Shown: piece after piece, positions 1-10,252 of the stretch
Position numbering within the stretch: position 1 is the first letter of the stretch
Layout of the letters: each line of letters starts with the position of its first letter
Assembly (NCBI RefSeq): GCF_014646255.1
Contig: NZ_BMNC01000011.1
Location: 87,927-151,926, forward strand
Length of the DNA stretch: 64,000 nucleotides
From: Lentzea pudingi
GTDB taxonomy: Bacteria; Actinomycetota; Actinomycetes; Mycobacteriales; Pseudonocardiaceae
Reading direction: 5' to 3'
The notes under the pieces: model-generated
Told to the model about the DNA's origin: nothing
Database searches by the model: none
Seen by the model: the letters and a program-made list of their open reading frames with translations, nothing else
Made by a program: the position numbers and the translations under genes

Positions 1-762
1 CGCGAACCCCTCCAGCGCCTTGTCCAGGAAGCTGTCGCGCTGCGCCGTGACGTCGCAAAAGAAGATGTTCGGGCAACGCCCAGCCACCGCAGGGTGGTCG
101 TCCGCCCCAGTGACGACGTTGACAACACCAGGCGGCAACAGGTCGGCGATGACCCCCATCAGGACATGGATCGAAGCCGGCGTCTGCAGGGCGGGCTCCA
201 GCACCACCGCGTTGCCGGCGGCCAGCGCGGGCGCGAGCACGCGGCAGGCGTTCATCAGCGGGAACGTCCACGAGATGCGCTCGTGCACGACGCCGAGCGG
301 CTGGAACGAGCGGTAGTCGTACGAGTGGCGGCCGAGCTGCTCGACCTCGCCGACCTCGGCGCGGATGACGGCGGCGAACTGGCGGAACAGCTCGATCAGC
401 ATCGGGACGTCGGCGACCAGGGCCTCGCGGACCGGCTTGCCGTTGTCCCAGGTCTCGGCGACGGCGAGCTCGGTCGCGTGCTCCTCGATGCGGTCCGCGA
501 TCTCGCACAGCACTGTGGCGCGCTCTCGCGGCGTGGTGTTCCCCCACGCGCGTGCGGCGCCACTGGCCGCGTGCATCGCACGGGCGCGGTCGGCGTCGGT
601 ACCGCGGGCGACTTCGGTGAACACCTCGCCGGTCAACGGCGTGATGTTCTCGACGTACTCGCCGGTTACGGGCGACACGTAGTCGCCGCCGATGAAGTGG
701 TCGTACCTAGCCCGGTACGCGACCACGCTGCCGGGCTGACCCGGTGCCGCGTACTGCGTCAT
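1..762 (-). CDS. Degenerate aldehyde dehydrogenase (ExaC/AldA-like), cut by window edge
   Basis: The first 254 codons are present; the C-terminus lies beyond the left edge. Family marks are FIGG at residues 23-26, ETWDNGKP at 103-110, PLGVV at 155-159 and the PNIFF...DKALEGF stretch at 231-253, which is typical of acetaldehyde dehydrogenases (ExaC/AldA/AcoD). Three functional points are lost. The catalytic-Asn motif PWNFP reads SWTFP (T166). The cofactor-lysine motif LKPA reads LEPA (E189). VNVVTG (215-219 region) runs almost straight into PNIFF, so the FTGxTxxG turn and the LELGGK segment with the catalytic Glu are missing. The catalytic Cys would lie outside the window. The reading frame is open and ATG 762 has GGGAG upstream. 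It is divergent from a GAF regulator, a usual partner of such enzymes. Inference: a decaying or non-catalytic paralogue. Confidence 0.85.
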   Translation of the reverse strand, partial: MTQYAAPGQPGSVVAYRARYDHFIGGDYVSPVTGEYVENITPLTGEVFTEVARGTDADRARAMHAASGAARAWGNTTPRERATVLCEIADRIEEHATELAVAETWDNGKPVREALVADVPMLIELFRQFAAVIRAEVGEVEQLGRHSYDYRSFQPLGVVHERISWTFPLMNACRVLAPALAAGNAVVLEPALQTPASIHVLMGVIADLLPPGVVNVVTGADDHPAVAGRCPNIFFCDVTAQRDSFLDKALEGFA

Positions 763-846
763 CTTTCGACTCCCTGCCAGAGATGGCCCACCCGATACCA
801 GAAGTGGGGGAAGTGAGAAAGTAGGCAGCAGAACGTTGCATGCTCG

Positions 847-2316
847 TTGCAAGCCGTGGATGGATCAGTGACCCACGAACCCGGGCAACACGCACTGTTG
901 CTGAGTCGAGTCAGAGATGCCGTGTTGAGTGGTACTCACACGGTTGATTTGCCACGCTCAGTGATTTCCGCGTCGTGGCAACGGTCACTCGCCGCCAACG
1001 TCGATCCCGACCTGCACACCGCGCCGACGGTGTTCGCCGCCGACGAGCTTTCCGACCTGCGTGAACGGCACCCGCTGCACCCGACGCTGCCGTTGCTGCG
1101 CGAGACGCTGCTGGGCTTCGCGGAGGAGGCCGGGCACATCATGATCGTCGCGGACGCCCAGGGCCACGTCCTGTGGTGCGAGGGCTCCAAGCACACCCGA
1201 GGCAGCGCCGAGGAGGTCGGCCTGGCTGAGGGAACGCTCTGGTCGGAGGGTGCGGCGGGGACGAACGGCATGGGCACCGCGCTGGCGGTGAACTCCCCCG
1301 TCACGGTCCACTCGGCCGAGCACCTGGTGCGGACCTACCACCACTGGACGTGCGCGGCGAGTCCCATCCGGGACCCCGACACGGGCACCACGATCGGGGT
1401 CGTCGACCTCAGTGGCCCGATCGAGACCGTCCATCCCTCGATGGTGGCACTCGTCTCCGCGTCGGCCCGGCTCGCCGAGTCGGAGATGCTCGCGCGGATG
1501 CACGCCCAGGACGAGGAGCTGCGGGCGCGCAACATGCGGCACCTGATCGCGTTGCGCGGCGAACCCGGCGCGCTGCTCAGCTCCACCGGCCGGGTCGTCG
1601 CCGTCGAGCCGTACGGGCTGCTGCCCTCACGCGTCGACGTCTCCTCCGACCGCGTCGTGCTCCCGGACGGCCGCGAGGCGGTGCTGGAACCGCTCGCCCA
1701 CGGCTACCTGCTGCGCATCCCCCGGCAGCGGCACGTCCGGCGCAGCGTGCTGTCGCTGTCGTTCCTGCTGCCCGAACCCAAGGTCGTGCTGGACGGCCGC
1801 GAGGTGCCGATCTCGTTGCGGCACGCGGAGATCCTGGCCGCGCTGACGTTGCAGGGCAGGCTGACGGCCGACCAGCTCGCGCTGCGCCTCTACGGCGAGC
1901 GCGGCAACCCCACGACTGTGCGCGCCGAGCTGCACCGGCTGCGCGCCCAGCTGGGCCCGGACGTGCTCGCGACCAGGCCCTACCGGCTCACCGCCGACGT
2001 CGAGACGGACTTCCTGGCGGTGCGGGCCGCCCTCAAGGACGCGGATGTTCCCCTGGCCACGAGCAGGTACCGCGGCTCGCTGCTGCGCCGCTCCGAAGCA
2101 CCGGTCGTGCTGGCCGAACGGGACGACCTGGCGACCGGTGTGCGCAAGGCCGTCCTGTCCCGTGGCGACGCGAACGCGCTGTGGACGTTCACCCAGACCG
2201 ACTCGGGCGAACACGACGTGGAGGCGATGGAACAGCTGGTCAGGCTGCTACCGCCGGACGACGTCAGGCTCGCCATCGCCACCGCCAGGCTCAGGAGACT
2301 CAGTCAGGACGATTGA
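847..2316 (+). CDS. GAF-domain transcriptional regulator, AcoR-like, without AAA domain
   Basis: A 489-residue regulator divergent from the aldehyde dehydrogenase, which it probably controls. Residues about 85-215 form a GAF-type sensor region with the acetoin/alcohol-regulator signature (HVLWCEGS near 108, GTNGMGTA near 139, HHWTCAASPIRDP near 165). There is no sigma-54 AAA+ module. The C-terminal third (about 310-385) looks like a winged-helix DNA-binding domain related to OmpR/SARP types: LRHAEILAALTLQG, then TVRAELHRLRAQLG. In actinobacteria this architecture is common next to acetaldehyde/alcohol dehydrogenase genes. The start is uncertain: TTG 847 gives the longest frame, while GTG 856 and GTG 868 are alternatives, the last with GGATGGA just upstream. 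The effector is unknown; an aldehyde or alcohol is inferred from context. Confidence 0.85.
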   Translation: MQAVDGSVTHEPGQHALLLSRVRDAVLSGTHTVDLPRSVISASWQRSLAANVDPDLHTAPTVFAADELSDLRERHPLHPTLPLLRETLLGFAEEAGHIMIVADAQGHVLWCEGSKHTRGSAEEVGLAEGTLWSEGAAGTNGMGTALAVNSPVTVHSAEHLVRTYHHWTCAASPIRDPDTGTTIGVVDLSGPIETVHPSMVALVSASARLAESEMLARMHAQDEELRARNMRHLIALRGEPGALLSSTGRVVAVEPYGLLPSRVDVSSDRVVLPDGREAVLEPLAHGYLLRIPRQRHVRRSVLSLSFLLPEPKVVLDGREVPISLRHAEILAALTLQGRLTADQLALRLYGERGNPTTVRAELHRLRAQLGPDVLATRPYRLTADVETDFLAVRAALKDADVPLATSRYRGSLLRRSEAPVVLAERDDLATGVRKAVLSRGDANALWTFTQTDSGEHDVEAMEQLVRLLPPDDVRLAIATARLRRLSQDD

Positions 2317-2374
2317 CAAGAGTCTTAATAACTGAATATCTTCCCGACTAAGAGACTTAGTAGGGGAGGGTGTC

Positions 2375-3649
2375 ATGCGCGTACTCGTCATCGGAGCGGG
2401 GACCGGTGGGCTGTGCCTGGCCCACGGGCTGAAGAAGGCCGGCGTGGACGTGGCGCTGTTCGAACGCGACCGCACGCCGCGCAGCATGCTGATCGGCTAC
2501 CGGGTCGGGATCAGTCCGGACGGGAGCAAAGCGCTGCACAGCTGCTTACCCCCGGACGTGTTCGCCGAGTTCGTCCGCACCACGGCCAGGCCGCCGAGGC
2601 ACATCGTCATGCGGACGGAGAAGTACAAGGAACTCCTGGTCGGCGAGGTCGCGACGGACCGCGACGACAGCCGCAGCGAGAAGTCGGTCAGCCGGATCGC
2701 GATGCGCACAGCGTTGCTCGGCGGACTGGACGACGTCGTGCGGTTCGACAAGACGTTCCGGCACTACAGCCGCAACGACGACGGCACGGTCACCGCGTAC
2801 TTCGACGACGGCACGTCCGAGACCGGTGACGTGCTGGTGGGCGCGGACGGCGCGCAGTCCAAGGTGCGCAAGCTGCGCCTGCCGGACGCGAAGGTGGTCG
2901 ACACCGGCATCACGTCGATCGCGGGCAAGCTGCCGCTGACCGAGGAGAACGCGAAGCTGCTGCCTCCGCTGGCCGACGGCGGCATCACGCTGCTGTTCGG
3001 CACGCGCGGCGAGTTCGTGATCATCCACGTGATGCGCTTCGACGGGACGGGTGTCGAGGACGACTACATCATGTGGGGCTACGCGGCCGCGCACGACAAG
3101 TTCCCGGACATGAAGGGCATGAGCCAGGCCGAGCTCAAGCAGGTCGTGCTGGCCATGACCCCGAAGTTCCACCCGGACCTGCGCAGGCTCTTCGAGCTGG
3201 CCACACCGGAGACCGTGTTCCAGATCAAGGTCCGCACGTCCGAGCGCCCGCAGCCATGGCAGCCGGACAACGTCACGATGATCGGCGATGCGGTGCACCT
3301 CATGACGCCCGGTCGTGGCATCGGCGCGAACACGGCGTTGCGGGACGCGGAGTTGTTGTGCCGCAAGCTCGTCGAGGCCCACCACGGCAAGGACGCCATG
3401 CAGGCGATCGGCGAGTACGAGCGGGAGATGGTCGAGTACGGCTTCCAGGCCGTGGAGGCGTCGCGCGAGATGATGGACGGCACCAGCCTGATCCACAAGC
3501 CCGTGATCGGACGGGTCGCGGCGGCGTTCTCGCGGACCTTCCTGCGCGTGACCAACGCCGTGCCCGTGCTCAAGCGGAAGATGCTGGCCGAGGACGCGGC
3601 GGAACGTGATCACGTAAGTTCTGCGCATGAGGTTGTTCACGCCCGGTGA
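2375..3649 (+). CDS. FAD-dependent monooxygenase, class A (PHBH/TetX fold)
   Basis: A 424-residue aromatic-hydroxylase-type flavoprotein. The N-terminus carries the Rossmann FAD motif GAGTGG (residues 7-12) ending in the acidic ER at FERDR. The DG motif appears as DVLVGADGAQS, and the second FAD motif as MIGDAVHLMTPGRGIGAN. These three motifs in order define class A flavin monooxygenases, which use NAD(P)H and O2 to hydroxylate an aromatic or polyketide-like substrate. ATG 2375 has the strong site GGGGAGGG seven bases upstream. Its stop lies 22 bp inside the next gene (DUF402), so the two are probably cotranscribed. No biosynthetic genes surround it, so the substrate cannot be predicted; drug or aromatic detoxification is possible. 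Confidence 0.88.
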   Translation: MRVLVIGAGTGGLCLAHGLKKAGVDVALFERDRTPRSMLIGYRVGISPDGSKALHSCLPPDVFAEFVRTTARPPRHIVMRTEKYKELLVGEVATDRDDSRSEKSVSRIAMRTALLGGLDDVVRFDKTFRHYSRNDDGTVTAYFDDGTSETGDVLVGADGAQSKVRKLRLPDAKVVDTGITSIAGKLPLTEENAKLLPPLADGGITLLFGTRGEFVIIHVMRFDGTGVEDDYIMWGYAAAHDKFPDMKGMSQAELKQVVLAMTPKFHPDLRRLFELATPETVFQIKVRTSERPQPWQPDNVTMIGDAVHLMTPGRGIGANTALRDAELLCRKLVEAHHGKDAMQAIGEYEREMVEYGFQAVEASREMMDGTSLIHKPVIGRVAAAFSRTFLRVTNAVPVLKRKMLAEDAAERDHVSSAHEVVHAR

Positions 3650-4169
3650 GGTCGTGGTGCGGCGTGAGGTGCTGCACGGCAAGGTCTGGTCGGAGATGCC
3701 GACCAGGGTGGTCGTCGACGAGCCGGGACTGCTCGCGGTGTTCGTGGAGCCGGGCACCCGGCTCACCTACCCCGACCACCACCACCCGCACCCGTGGGAC
3801 AAGCCCGACCGCGGTTTCTGGCGCGGTCACGGCAAGCTCATGCTGCACCGCCCGCAGGACGCCTACTCCGTCGACCTGTTCTGGAAGGGCGAGGACAGGG
3901 CGTTCGGCAACTACTACCTGAACCTGCAGGCGCCCTACCGCCGCGTCAAGGACGGCTTCGAGACCCTCGACCACGCGCTCGACTACACCCTGGCGCCGGA
4001 CGGCACGTGGGCGCAGCGCGACCTAGACGAGTTCGAGGAGCAGGTCGCGTCGGGCAAGTACTCCGCGCGGGAGGCCGAGGAGATCAGGGCCCAGGCGCTC
4101 GAGATCGAGAAGATGCTGGCGTCCGGCGAGATCTGGTGGGACACGGCCTGGGCGGACTGGCAGCCGTGA
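3627..4169 (+). CDS. DUF402 (FomD-like) protein
   Basis: A 180-residue protein with a DUF402 core. The barrel region is rich in His and Asp (YPDHHHPHPW near residue 50) and is followed by the conserved DLFW and YYLNLQAPYRR segments and a C-terminal helical region (EEQVASGKYS onward). Characterised relatives are phosphohydrolases: FomD acts on a cytidylylated intermediate in fosfomycin synthesis, and Staphylococcus and Streptomyces homologues act on nucleoside diphosphates. The basic and acidic residues for metal binding appear present. It starts inside the 3' end of the monooxygenase gene and its TGA overlaps the GTG of the kinase-like gene by GTGA, so it is the middle cistron of a coupled three-gene unit. 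Nucleotide-phosphate hydrolysis is inferred from the family only. Confidence 0.85.
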   Translation: MRLFTPGEVVVRREVLHGKVWSEMPTRVVVDEPGLLAVFVEPGTRLTYPDHHHPHPWDKPDRGFWRGHGKLMLHRPQDAYSVDLFWKGEDRAFGNYYLNLQAPYRRVKDGFETLDHALDYTLAPDGTWAQRDLDEFEEQVASGKYSAREAEEIRAQALEIEKMLASGEIWWDTAWADWQP

Positions 4170-4753
4170 AGGTGCGGCCACTGACCTTCGACGCGCTCGT
4201 CGCCGTGATCGTCGACCAGGTGTCGGAGCTGGACGGGCGGGTGCGCGTCCTGATCGACGGCGCGCCCGCGGCCGAACCCGGCAAGCTCGCGGACGCCGTC
4301 GTGGAGCCGTTGCGCGCCTTGGGCCGCTCGGTGCGACGAGTGTCCCTTGAGGACTTCCTGCGACCGGCATCCGTGCGGCTGGAGCACGGCCGCACCGACT
4401 CGTACTCCTACCGGCACGACTGGTTCGACTACAAGGGCCTGCAACGCGAGGTGCTCGACCCGGCGGTGGACGGCAGGGTGCTGCCGTCGCTGTGGAACGC
4501 GGCGACCGACCGCGCCAGCCGCGCCGAGTACGTCGACGTGCCGGAGAACGGGGTCGTGCTCGTCGACGGCACCCTGATGCTCGACCGCTGGCTGCCGGCC
4601 GAGCTCACCGTGCACCTGTGGCTCTCCCCCGGCGCTCTCCGGCGCAAGACCGCGGAGGAGTGGACGCTGCCCGCGTTCGACGACTACGAGCCGGTGGCCG
4701 ATCTCTTCGTGCGCTACGACCACCCCGAACGGCCCGGTCTGGTCGAGGCGTGA
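4166..4753 (+). CDS. Uridine kinase-like protein with degenerate P-loop
   Basis: A 195-residue protein. Its order of elements follows the phosphoribulokinase/uridine kinase fold: an N-terminal strand ending in IDGA, then VSLEDFLRPASVRLEHGR, which corresponds to the DxFY.p substrate segment, a YSYRHDWFDY segment, and a late VVLVDGTLMLDR corresponding to the family's EG-hxL strand. The P-loop itself is not functional in sequence. Where GxxGxGK(S/T) is expected the protein has GAPAAEPGKLA. Such uridine kinase-like proteins occur in many actinobacteria and their activity is unproven. GTG 4166 overlaps the upstream stop by four bases, implying translational coupling. There may be no nucleotide binding at all. 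Confidence 0.75.
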   Translation: MKVRPLTFDALVAVIVDQVSELDGRVRVLIDGAPAAEPGKLADAVVEPLRALGRSVRRVSLEDFLRPASVRLEHGRTDSYSYRHDWFDYKGLQREVLDPAVDGRVLPSLWNAATDRASRAEYVDVPENGVVLVDGTLMLDRWLPAELTVHLWLSPGALRRKTAEEWTLPAFDDYEPVADLFVRYDHPERPGLVEA

Positions 4754-4799
4754 ACCCGATCTCCCCCTGCGGACATAGGCGGGGCAGAGAGGAGGGTCC

Positions 4800-5345
4800 G
4801 TGACCGACGAAGAACTCTGGGGGCAGGTCCGGGCCGGTGTGAGCGAGGCGTTCGGGCAGCTGTTCGAACGCCACTCTCAAGCCGTGTTCGCCTACTGCCT
4901 GCGCCGCACCGGTACATGGGCGGTCGCCGAGGACCTGGTGTCCGTGGTGTTCATGGAGACCTGGCGCAAACGCACGTCCGTCACCGTGGAGGACTCGCTG
5001 CTGCCATGGCTGTACACCGTCGCGCTCGGCGTCACCCGCAACCACCAGCGCGCCCGCACGCGATACAGGGCCGCTCTGGGCAAGGTTCCGCCGCAGCACG
5101 CGGACGATGACCACGCCGATGACGTGGCACGGCGCGTGGACGCGGAGGCCAGGACTCGGGCGGTGATCGCGGAGCTGCGGAACCTGCCCGCCGGGGACCG
5201 GGAGGTGCTGGAGATGTCCGTGTGGTCGGACCTGACCCAGGCGCAGATCGCCCAGGTGCTCGGCATCCCGGTCGGCACGGTGAAGTCCCGACTCGCTCGC
5301 GCGCAACGCACCGTGCGTGGCGCCCTGGTTGAGGAGGCACTGTGA
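4800..5345 (+). CDS. ECF RNA polymerase sigma factor
   Basis: A 181-residue group 4 sigma factor. Region 2 lies at about residues 12-75 (FGQLFERHSQAVFAYCLRR, then AEDLVSVVFMETWRKR), and region 4 at about 125-172 (LPAGDREVLEMSVW, then AQIAQVLGIPVGTVKSRLARAQ). There is no region 1 or 3 and no C-terminal extension, as usual for ECF factors. GTG 4800 is preceded by GGAGG at the proper distance. The stop overlaps the GTG of the next gene (GTGA), a membrane protein that probably modulates the sigma factor. No -35/-10 pair recognised by this factor could be assigned upstream. It gives no clear sign of being the factor for the CAATCC-type promoters at 49-54 kb, although that cannot be excluded. Confidence 0.9.
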   Translation: MTDEELWGQVRAGVSEAFGQLFERHSQAVFAYCLRRTGTWAVAEDLVSVVFMETWRKRTSVTVEDSLLPWLYTVALGVTRNHQRARTRYRAALGKVPPQHADDDHADDVARRVDAEARTRAVIAELRNLPAGDREVLEMSVWSDLTQAQIAQVLGIPVGTVKSRLARAQRTVRGALVEEAL

Positions 5346-6058
5346 TCAAGCCCGACATCCCGCAGATGGACCCGTTGCGACTGCAGGTCCGCAAGCACGC
5401 GCTGCTGAACGAGATCAGCTCGAAGCCGTCCCGCCGCTGGTGGCGCTTCGCGGTGCCCGCGACAGCGCTCGTGGCCGCGGTCGCCGCGGCGCTGGTGCTG
5501 TGGACGCCGACGACACCGGACGCCTACGCCTCCTGGACCGCCGAGCCGAGGGCTCCCGGTGACGTGGAGCCCGTGCTCGCGAAGTGCCGGGAGCGACTGG
5601 ACTGGCACGACGAGCACGGCAAGGAGGAGAACCTGCCGGACTGGCCGTCCGCCCCTCGTGAGGTGTCGGTCGTCGATCAGCGCGGGAGCATGACGCTCGT
5701 GCTGTTCACCGGCCCGGAGGCGACGATGGAGTGCGTGCACACGCCGGACGGTGTCGGCATGACCGGTGGCGGCACCTCCAAGGGTCTCGAACCGCTCGGT
5801 GACAAGCTGTTCCGTTCGTACGGCGCAAGCATGCATTCAGAACGGGACGGCAGCAGGCCGATGCGCATCCTCACCGGCCAGGTCGACCCACGGGTCGGGA
5901 AGGCGGTCCTCGACACCAGGGACGGCCTGAAGGTGACGGCGACCATAGGCAAGGGCTGGCTCCTCGCGTGGTGGCCGAGCAAGGAGGACGCGACCTCCGT
6001 CACCTTGTACGACAAGGCGGGCACCGTCCTGGGGACAGAACCGCTCCCGACTCGGTAG
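5342..6058 (+). CDS. Single-pass membrane protein, probable ECF sigma partner
   Basis: A 238-residue protein translationally coupled to the ECF sigma gene. Residues 1-35 are cytoplasmic and basic (KPSRRWWR just before the membrane). One membrane segment covers about 36-54, and an extracytoplasmic domain of about 180 residues follows with a pair of cysteines (in LAKCRERLDW and TMECVHTPDG). No HxxxCxxC zinc anti-sigma motif is present. Position, topology and overlap suggest an anti-sigma or signal-sensing function, but the cytoplasmic part is very short and this remains an inference. The product could also be a target that merely shares the operon. I do not recognise a named domain. Confidence 0.7.
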   Translation: MIKPDIPQMDPLRLQVRKHALLNEISSKPSRRWWRFAVPATALVAAVAAALVLWTPTTPDAYASWTAEPRAPGDVEPVLAKCRERLDWHDEHGKEENLPDWPSAPREVSVVDQRGSMTLVLFTGPEATMECVHTPDGVGMTGGGTSKGLEPLGDKLFRSYGASMHSERDGSRPMRILTGQVDPRVGKAVLDTRDGLKVTATIGKGWLLAWWPSKEDATSVTLYDKAGTVLGTEPLPTR

Positions 6059-6068
6059 TCTGCAAGGC

Positions 6069-6353
6069 ATGTGGCGGCCGGAGACCAAGCAGCGAGCGCT
6101 GTTGATGCTCGCGGTCTTCCTGCCTGCCCTCTACGCCTTCACGTTGTTCTCGTCTCCGACCGAGGTCGTCGCGGCCGTGACCGCGCTCGCCCTCGCGTTG
6201 ATCGTGGTCGTCGCGCTGGTGCCGCTGTCGGTGGCACCGGCGCGGTCGCTCTCCATCCGCGAACGAGCCCAGCGCACGGCACAGCTGCGTCTGCGAAACC
6301 CCGACGCCGCAGGCAAAGCCCGTCCTCGAGCACCGGGATGCCGGACGTTCTGA
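6069..6353 (+). CDS. Small two-helix membrane protein (DUF6412-like)
   Basis: A 94-residue protein with two hydrophobic segments at about residues 11-29 and 33-55, followed by a basic tail (RSLSIRERAQRTAQLRLRNPDAAG). Small proteins of this shape are found directly upstream of a short YidC paralogue in several actinobacteria, which is why I compare it to DUF6412. It starts ten bases after the preceding stop and 40 bases before the YidC start, so it is likely cotranscribed with the insertase. The tail could contact the ribosome or the insertase, but there is no direct evidence for that. Confidence 0.7.
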   Translation: MWRPETKQRALLMLAVFLPALYAFTLFSSPTEVVAAVTALALALIVVVALVPLSVAPARSLSIRERAQRTAQLRLRNPDAAGKARPRAPGCRTF

Positions 6354-6393
6354 CACGTCCGCTCGTCCTCAACTCAAGACGGAGAAACCTCCC

Positions 6394-7011
6394 TTGTTCG
6401 CTGACCTGGGCGCTGCCCTGGCGGGCTTCGGCATGCCCGCGCTCGCCATCGTGCTGTTCACCATCGTCGTGCGGCTCGCGCTGCACCCCTTCTACCGCGC
6501 CGCCGTGCGCGGGGAGAAGGCCAAGGCCAAGCTCGCGCCGGAGATCCAGAAGCTGCAGAAGAAGTACGGCAAGGACCTGATGCGGCTCTCCGAGGAGTCG
6601 CAGAAGGTCTACAAGAAGAACGGGGTGTCGATGTTCGCCGGCATGCTGCCGATGCTCGCGACGGTCCCGTTCTTCATGGTCATCTACCAGGTCGTGACGA
6701 CGCCGAACCCGTTGCTGGAGGGCACGTTGTTCGGCGTCTCGCTCGGCACGCACTTCACGTCCGGCTTCGCGTGGGTGTTCTTCGTGCTGTTCGGGCTGCT
6801 CGCCGTGGTCGCCTACCTGACCGTGAAGTGGCAGCAGTCGCGGATGACGACCACGCCCCAGCCGGGCTTCATGACCGGGCTGATCAAGGTGCTGCCGTTC
6901 GGGACGATCCTCGTGGCGGCCTACCTTCCGCTGGCAGCCGGGTTGTACCTGCTCACCACGACGACGTGGACGATCGCGGAACGGGCGTTGCTCTACCGCA
7001 TCCTGAGCTGA
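6394..7011 (+). CDS. YidC/Oxa1-family membrane protein insertase, short form
   Basis: A 205-residue Oxa1-type insertase. The core has five hydrophobic segments. The conserved basic residue in the first (VVRLALHPFYR), the amphipathic cytoplasmic hairpin (KAKAKLAPEIQKLQKKYG) and the PMLATVPFFMVIYQV segment are all visible. It lacks the long N-terminal extension and the basic C-tail of the main housekeeping YidC, so it is probably a second, specialised insertase. The start is TTG 6394 with GGAG nine bases upstream; no ATG or GTG fits better. Its 3' end overlaps the convergent pruC gene by 19 bp. It inserts membrane proteins alone or with Sec, and the client here is unknown. Confidence 0.85.
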   Translation: MFADLGAALAGFGMPALAIVLFTIVVRLALHPFYRAAVRGEKAKAKLAPEIQKLQKKYGKDLMRLSEESQKVYKKNGVSMFAGMLPMLATVPFFMVIYQVVTTPNPLLEGTLFGVSLGTHFTSGFAWVFFVLFGLLAVVAYLTVKWQQSRMTTTPQPGFMTGLIKVLPFGTILVAAYLPLAAGLYLLTTTTWTIAERALLYRILS

Positions 7012-8519
7012 AGCTGGGCGATGAGCCGGACGAGCGGGTCGTCCAGGTCGAGATCGATCCGCTTGAGCCGGTACCTCAACGTGTTGGGGTGGACGTGCAG
7101 CTTGTCCGCTGCCGCGCGCACGTCGCCCAACGCGTCGAGGTAGGCGAGCAGTGACTTCGCGAGTTCGGGGTCAAGCGCGTCGATTCGCGGGTCCCGGATC
7201 CGCGGGTTGTCCTGCAACAGCGCGAGGATCTCGCTCACCAGCACCTGCGAGCGGACGTCGGCGAGCGTCGCCACCTCGACGTCGAGGTCGCGGGCCATCG
7301 CGTCCAGCACGCGTTCGGCCTCCTGGCGCGAGATCCGCGCGTCGTCCAGTGTGGACACCGTCGAGCCGACCGCGGCCTGCACCGCCGTGTGCAGGTGACG
7401 GCGTGCGGTGGTGACGATCTCCCTGGTCAGGCTCAGGAGCTGGGCATTCGGGGCGAGGTCCGGGAGCAGGACGTAGGTGCGGCCGCCGGACTCGCTGACC
7501 AGGGCGCTGCGCCGGTACGCCGCCGCGTGCACGGAGATCAGGCCGGTCATCTCGGCGCGGCGGAGTTCGTGTTCGCTGCGGTCGCCCTCGGCGCTGCGGA
7601 CCGCGAACACCACGACGGCGGCGGGTTTCTTCGGGTCGGCGCCGATCTGGCCGGCGACGGTGGCGGCGTCCATGCGGCCGGTGAGCAACGCCGCCAGCAG
7701 GTTCTCGCGGAACCTCGATGTGGGCTGGTTGCGCTGCTGGATGAGGTGCGGGGCGGTGACGCGGGCGGCGCCGAGCAGCGCTCGTTCGGCCTGCTCGGCC
7801 AGCGGCTGGTCGCCCTCCTGCACCCAGATCGTGCCGAGCGGTTGCCTGCCCGCGTGGATGCCGACGGCGATGCGCCTGCGGATGCCCAGCTCGGGGCGTT
7901 CGTCGATGCGGACGACCTCCTCGCCCGAGCGCAGCAGGTTGTAGACGCCCCACTCGCGCAGCATCTTCAGGTACGGCTCGGGGCCCTGACGGCCGAGGAT
8001 CGACAACCGGCGCAGCTCGTCGACCTCGTCGGACGAGCGGGAGTACGCGAGCACACGGCTCGCGGTGTCCTCGATGCTGACGATGCCGCCGGTCAGGGTG
8101 GCAATCGTTTGCGCGAGCGCGAACAGGTCCCCGAGGACCTCGCCGTCGTCGGTCGTCGTGGTCAGCACGCCCTTGGCGAGCGACTCCAGGTGGCCCCAGC
8201 GGACCTCGGGTCTGACCTCGAGCAACGCCACTCCGGCGTCCGTGGCCGCCTGTTCGAGCGTCTGAGACGACTCTTTGACCGCTACAGCCGCGGCCTTGGC
8301 CCGTCCGGCGGCTCTGATCAGCGGCAACGCGGCACGGCCTCGGGCGCCGATGAGCAGGGCGAGGTCTCCGGCCGCCACGTCCGGGGGGTCGTCCGGATCC
8401 ATGATCACCACATCGCGCACGTCTACTTCCAGGCCCTGCGGGGCAACCTGCAGTTCGACGAGCGGATCGCCCAGCGCGATGAGAACGTGGCGGAGACTCG
8501 ACACTGTTCGATCGTACAT
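6993..8519 (-). CDS. pruC: PucR-family activator of proline utilisation (PruC-like)
   Basis: A 508-residue regulator divergent from pruA. Residues 1-110 are the PucR N-terminal domain (Asp-rich DVRDVVIMDPDDPPD). A central region of about 130-390 contains GAF/GGDEF-like folds. The C-terminus is the PucR helix-turn-helix (LLAYLDALGDVRAAADKL, then HPNTLRYRLKRI). In Mycobacterium tuberculosis the equivalent gene, PruC (Rv1186c), sits divergently next to pruA-pruB and activates them in response to proline. The same order here supports that role. The intergenic region contains the inverted repeat GACCTGG (8521-8527) / CCAGGTC (8557-8563), a candidate operator. ATG 8519 is the first good start. Confidence 0.88.
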   Translation of the reverse strand: MYDRTVSSLRHVLIALGDPLVELQVAPQGLEVDVRDVVIMDPDDPPDVAAGDLALLIGARGRAALPLIRAAGRAKAAAVAVKESSQTLEQAATDAGVALLEVRPEVRWGHLESLAKGVLTTTTDDGEVLGDLFALAQTIATLTGGIVSIEDTASRVLAYSRSSDEVDELRRLSILGRQGPEPYLKMLREWGVYNLLRSGEEVVRIDERPELGIRRRIAVGIHAGRQPLGTIWVQEGDQPLAEQAERALLGAARVTAPHLIQQRNQPTSRFRENLLAALLTGRMDAATVAGQIGADPKKPAAVVVFAVRSAEGDRSEHELRRAEMTGLISVHAAAYRRSALVSESGGRTYVLLPDLAPNAQLLSLTREIVTTARRHLHTAVQAAVGSTVSTLDDARISRQEAERVLDAMARDLDVEVATLADVRSQVLVSEILALLQDNPRIRDPRIDALDPELAKSLLAYLDALGDVRAAADKLHVHPNTLRYRLKRIDLDLDDPLVRLIAQLQLRMR

Positions 8520-8611
8520 CTGACCTGGTGAATCTTGGCCTGTTGAACAACCGAGGCCAGGTCGCGCGGACTTACGGTTTGCGTACCGAACAAGCCCAGA
8601 AGGAGTTGCGA

Positions 8612-10237
<1,626 letters not shown>

Positions 10238-10252
10238 ACCAGGCCCTTCTGA

